Shown: piece after piece, positions 61,663 through 64,000 of the stretch
Layout of the letters: each line of letters opens with the position of its first letter
How positions within the stretch are numbered: position 1 is the first letter of the stretch
NCBI RefSeq assembly: GCF_000378245.1
Contig: NZ_KB899505.1
Span: forward strand, 89,537 to 153,536
Direction: 5' to 3'
From: Aromatoleum toluclasticum ATCC 700605
GTDB taxonomy: Bacteria; Pseudomonadota; Gammaproteobacteria; Burkholderiales; Rhodocyclaceae
DNA: 64,000 nt
Translations under genes and position numbers: made by a program
The notes under the pieces: model-generated
Seen by the model: only the letters and a program-made list of their open reading frames with translations
Told to the model about the DNA's origin: nothing
Databases searched by the model: none

Positions 61663-64000
61663 ATGGCACAAGCGATTGCGGTAGTCGTGGCGGTCACGGG
61701 CAGGGCTTTTGCGCGCGACGTGAAAGGCAACCTGCGTCCGCTCAAGGCGGGTGACACGCTGCAGGAAGGCGAAGTGGTCATCACGATGTCCGGTGGCCAC
61801 GTCGAACTGGCAATGTCCGATGGCGCGCCGATGGTCGTCTCGGCCGACCAGGTCGTGACCCTGACCTCCGAGGTGTCCGCAACGACCCGTCCGGGCCGCG
61901 AGGACGCCCAGGTCTCGCAAGGGACCGTCGACCAGGTGATCCAGGCCCTTGAACAGGGCGGCAACCTCGACGACCTCGAAGCCCCTGCGGCCGGCCTGGC
62001 CGGCGGCGGTGGCGGCGGCGAAGGCAACAACTTCGTGCGCCTGCTGCGGATCACCGAAGGGGTGGGGCCGCTCGAGTTCCGCTTTGCCCAGGAACCGTCG
62101 GCCCAGCTCCAGCCGGAAGAGCCGGCACCGATCACCCAGGAGGCGCAGCTTCCGGGCGCGACGGTCACGCTCGGCGACATCTCGGTGTTCGAAGGCACCG
62201 GCACGGCGACCATCACCGCGACCATCAGCAGCCCGGTCACCGGCAGTGACCTCGTCATCACGCTGAGCAACGGCGCCATCATCGTCATCCCGGTAGGCTC
62301 CACCACCGGTACCTCGACGCCCTTCCCGATCCAGGGCGATGATCCCTACATCGACGCCGAAACCTTCCCGGTCTCCGTCGTCGACACCACGGGCAGCGGC
62401 TTCAGCACCGTGACGCCCACCGGCCCGGCCACCGTCGAGGTGCGCGACACCATCGACCCGACCAACTCCTCGCTCAACGTCACCCTCGAAGCGGCCCCGT
62501 CGCTCACCGAGGACGGCGCCACGCTCACCTACGTCGTCACGCTGAACGCTGCAGTGCGTCCGGGCGACGATCCGGTCACGATCACCTTCACCGACCTGGC
62601 AGGCAACACCCAGACCATTACGATCAGCGAAGGCACGAGCGGCTCCCTCGCGGTCCCGATTCCCGAATCGCTGTTCGAGGACGTCTATAAGGAAGCGGAC
62701 GCAGTCCTGCCTGTCGCGACCAATGTCACGCTCGCTGGTGGCTCCAACTTCGAAGCGCTCAACCCGCCGACGGTCGGCAACGTGACGCTCGTCGACACCA
62801 TCGACACAACCACGGTCACGCTCAATGCGTCGAGCGAGGTATCGGAACTGGGTGGCACGATCACCTACACCGCCTCCGTGGCGAGCGCTCCGCTGGGCAC
62901 GCCGCTTGAGCTCACGCTATCGAATGGCGCCGTGATCGTGATCCCGGTCGGCAGCCTGACCGGCTCGACCGCGGTCACGCTCACAGAGGCCCAACTCGCC
63001 GCGATCACCGGCGACAACGTCACGGTAACGATCACCAGTGCCACCGGCGGCACCTATGAAGCGCTGAACACGTCCGACGACGCGATCACCCGCATCGACC
63101 GGATCATCAATGTCGACGGCGATACGATCACGGTGAACGAAGCTGGTCTCGTCGGCGAAGGCGGCACCGTCACGCCCGTCACGGCCTCCGGCAGCTTTGT
63201 CATCACCGCGCCCGACGGCGTCGGGTCGCTCACGATCCAGAACCTCACGATCGGTGACATGCAAGTGATCGTCAACGGCGTCTTCACACCGACTTCGGCC
63301 ACAACTCCGCTTGGCAATACGCTGTCGGTGACTGCATTCGACCCGGCAACCGGTACGATCACCTACAGTTACACGCTCAACGCCGCCGAGACGCACACCC
63401 AGCCCGCCAACGACACCACCTTGGTCGAGCAATTCGGCGTCGTGGCGACGGATGGCGATCCGGTCGATCCGAATGTCGCGTCGTCGCAACTTACGGTGAC
63501 GATTGTCGATGATGTGCCGAGCGTGACCGTCACCGCCACCGGCGAAGGCAGCGTCACCACCGACGAGACCACCGACCTGGGCAGCACGATCACGGCCAGC
63601 GCCGCGGTCGCCAACATCAGCGCCCTCACCGGCGCCGACGGCGGCACCACCAACGTCAAGCTCGTCGTCGACGTCGCCGACTCCGGCCTCACCACCGTCG
63701 ATGGCAAGGCCATCACCCTCGTCGCCGACACCAACGACAACACCGTCCTCGGCCGCTACGACAGCGACGGCAATGGTTCACTCGACGCCACCGCATTCAC
63801 CGTCACGATCAGCGACGCCGGCGTACTCAGCGTCACCCAGAACGTCGCCCTGCACCATCCCGACGACACCAACCCCGATGACCCGGTCACCCTCGCCGGC
63901 AAGCTCTCGCTCTCCGTCACCACCACCGACGGCGACGGCGATCAGGCCTCCGACACCCTCGCCATCGGCAACCTCGTTACCTTCGAGGACGACGGACCGA
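61663..64000 (+). CDS. Large LapA-type adhesin with retention module (partial, C-terminus beyond window)
   Basis: The first 779 residues of a giant surface adhesin exported by type I secretion. Residues 1-110 are the retention module (MAQAIAVVVAVTGRAFARDV..., with VVITMSGGHVELAMSDG). The segment LDDLEAPAAGLAGG contains the di-alanine site (A109-A110) where LapG-type proteases cut. Gly-rich linker residues follow. From about 150 come Ig-like repeats of 110-120 residues (TVTLGDISVFEGTGTATITA, SLNVTLEAAPSLTEDGATLTYVV, TVTLNASSEVSELGGTITYTA), and later T1SS-143-like repeats (TVTATGEGSVTTDETTDLGSTITASAAVA). No stop by 64000, so the total length is unknown. A LapB/C/E exporter and LapD/LapG pair would be expected elsewhere. 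Confidence 0.9.
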   Translation, partial: MAQAIAVVVAVTGRAFARDVKGNLRPLKAGDTLQEGEVVITMSGGHVELAMSDGAPMVVSADQVVTLTSEVSATTRPGREDAQVSQGTVDQVIQALEQGGNLDDLEAPAAGLAGGGGGGEGNNFVRLLRITEGVGPLEFRFAQEPSAQLQPEEPAPITQEAQLPGATVTLGDISVFEGTGTATITATISSPVTGSDLVITLSNGAIIVIPVGSTTGTSTPFPIQGDDPYIDAETFPVSVVDTTGSGFSTVTPTGPATVEVRDTIDPTNSSLNVTLEAAPSLTEDGATLTYVVTLNAAVRPGDDPVTITFTDLAGNTQTITISEGTSGSLAVPIPESLFEDVYKEADAVLPVATNVTLAGGSNFEALNPPTVGNVTLVDTIDTTTVTLNASSEVSELGGTITYTASVASAPLGTPLELTLSNGAVIVIPVGSLTGSTAVTLTEAQLAAITGDNVTVTITSATGGTYEALNTSDDAITRIDRIINVDGDTITVNEAGLVGEGGTVTPVTASGSFVITAPDGVGSLTIQNLTIGDMQVIVNGVFTPTSATTPLGNTLSVTAFDPATGTITYSYTLNAAETHTQPANDTTLVEQFGVVATDGDPVDPNVASSQLTVTIVDDVPSVTVTATGEGSVTTDETTDLGSTITASAAVANISALTGADGGTTNVKLVVDVADSGLTTVDGKAITLVADTNDNTVLGRYDSDGNGSLDATAFTVTISDAGVLSVTQNVALHHPDDTNPDDPVTLAGKLSLSVTTTDGDGDQASDTLAIGNLVTFEDDGP

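Overview
The window is high-GC chromosomal DNA of a betaproteobacterium, most likely order Rhodocyclales (Azoarcus / Aromatoleum / Thauera type). The reasons are gene content and order: metK, two lipid A acyltransferases, dapF, DUF484 and xerC together; an S-adenosylhomocysteine (SAH) riboswitch before ahcY-metF; a class I PHB synthase; a fumarate reductase; a GNAT-carbonic anhydrase fusion inside a branched-chain acyl-CoA catabolic operon; and many short overlaps between genes. I saw no phage, insertion sequence, CRISPR array, rRNA or tRNA. Genus is an inference.

Layout. 1-4.2 kb (minus): two lipid A acyltransferases, dapF, DUF484, xerC (cut by the window edge). 4.2-5.6 kb: metK behind a strong promoter and a structured leader that ends in a terminator hairpin next to the ribosome binding site. 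5.8-10.7 kb: a two-component pair, a secreted PxKF-domain protein, a frameshifted remnant of a second response regulator, cytochrome P460. 10.7-12.3 kb: infA with an apparent AUC start directly behind the terminator of a cold-shock gene, and a DUF2242 lipoprotein. 12.4-14.9 kb: SAH riboswitch, ahcY, metF. 14.9-22.3 kb: CZB chemoreceptor, a DUF1326-DUF2182 pair behind an operator-like palindrome, a transporter, a HerA-like ATPase, yebC. 22.3-29.2 kb (minus): frdABCD followed by two haem proteins, one an ethylbenzene-dehydrogenase-related protein and the other a multihaem cytochrome fused to a b-type membrane domain. 29.5-40.3 kb: transporters (EamA, DctA), two unrecognised exported proteins, a GDSL autotransporter, ruvC, an AhpD-like protein, rapZ-NusG_II-Gx transporter, two DUF1289 proteins and a metallo-beta-lactamase (MBL) fold hydrolase.

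40.3-46.6 kb (minus) is a MerR-controlled catabolic block: regulator, operator palindrome, GNAT-carbonic anhydrase, thiolase, acyl-CoA dehydrogenase, enoyl-CoA hydratase, HMG-CoA lyase. 46.7-53.3 kb carries an MBL hydrolase joined to phaC, a solitary PIN-domain protein, a metal-receptor-type binding protein and kup.

The most interesting system is 53.3-58.1 kb: seven tightly packed genes ending in a P1B-type ATPase whose transmembrane metal motif is Ser-Cys-Ala in place of CPx. Three of them share an HMA-like fold with a G-R-x-R motif and no CxxC; the others include a ferritin-like helical protein and three small membrane-associated proteins. This matches what I know of ferrosome (fez) iron-storage organelle clusters. 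The window ends with rlhA and the start of a very large LapA-type adhesin, with a retention module and a di-alanine LapG-type site, whose upstream region holds a CRP-like palindrome. At least four copies of a palindromic REP-like repeat lie between genes.
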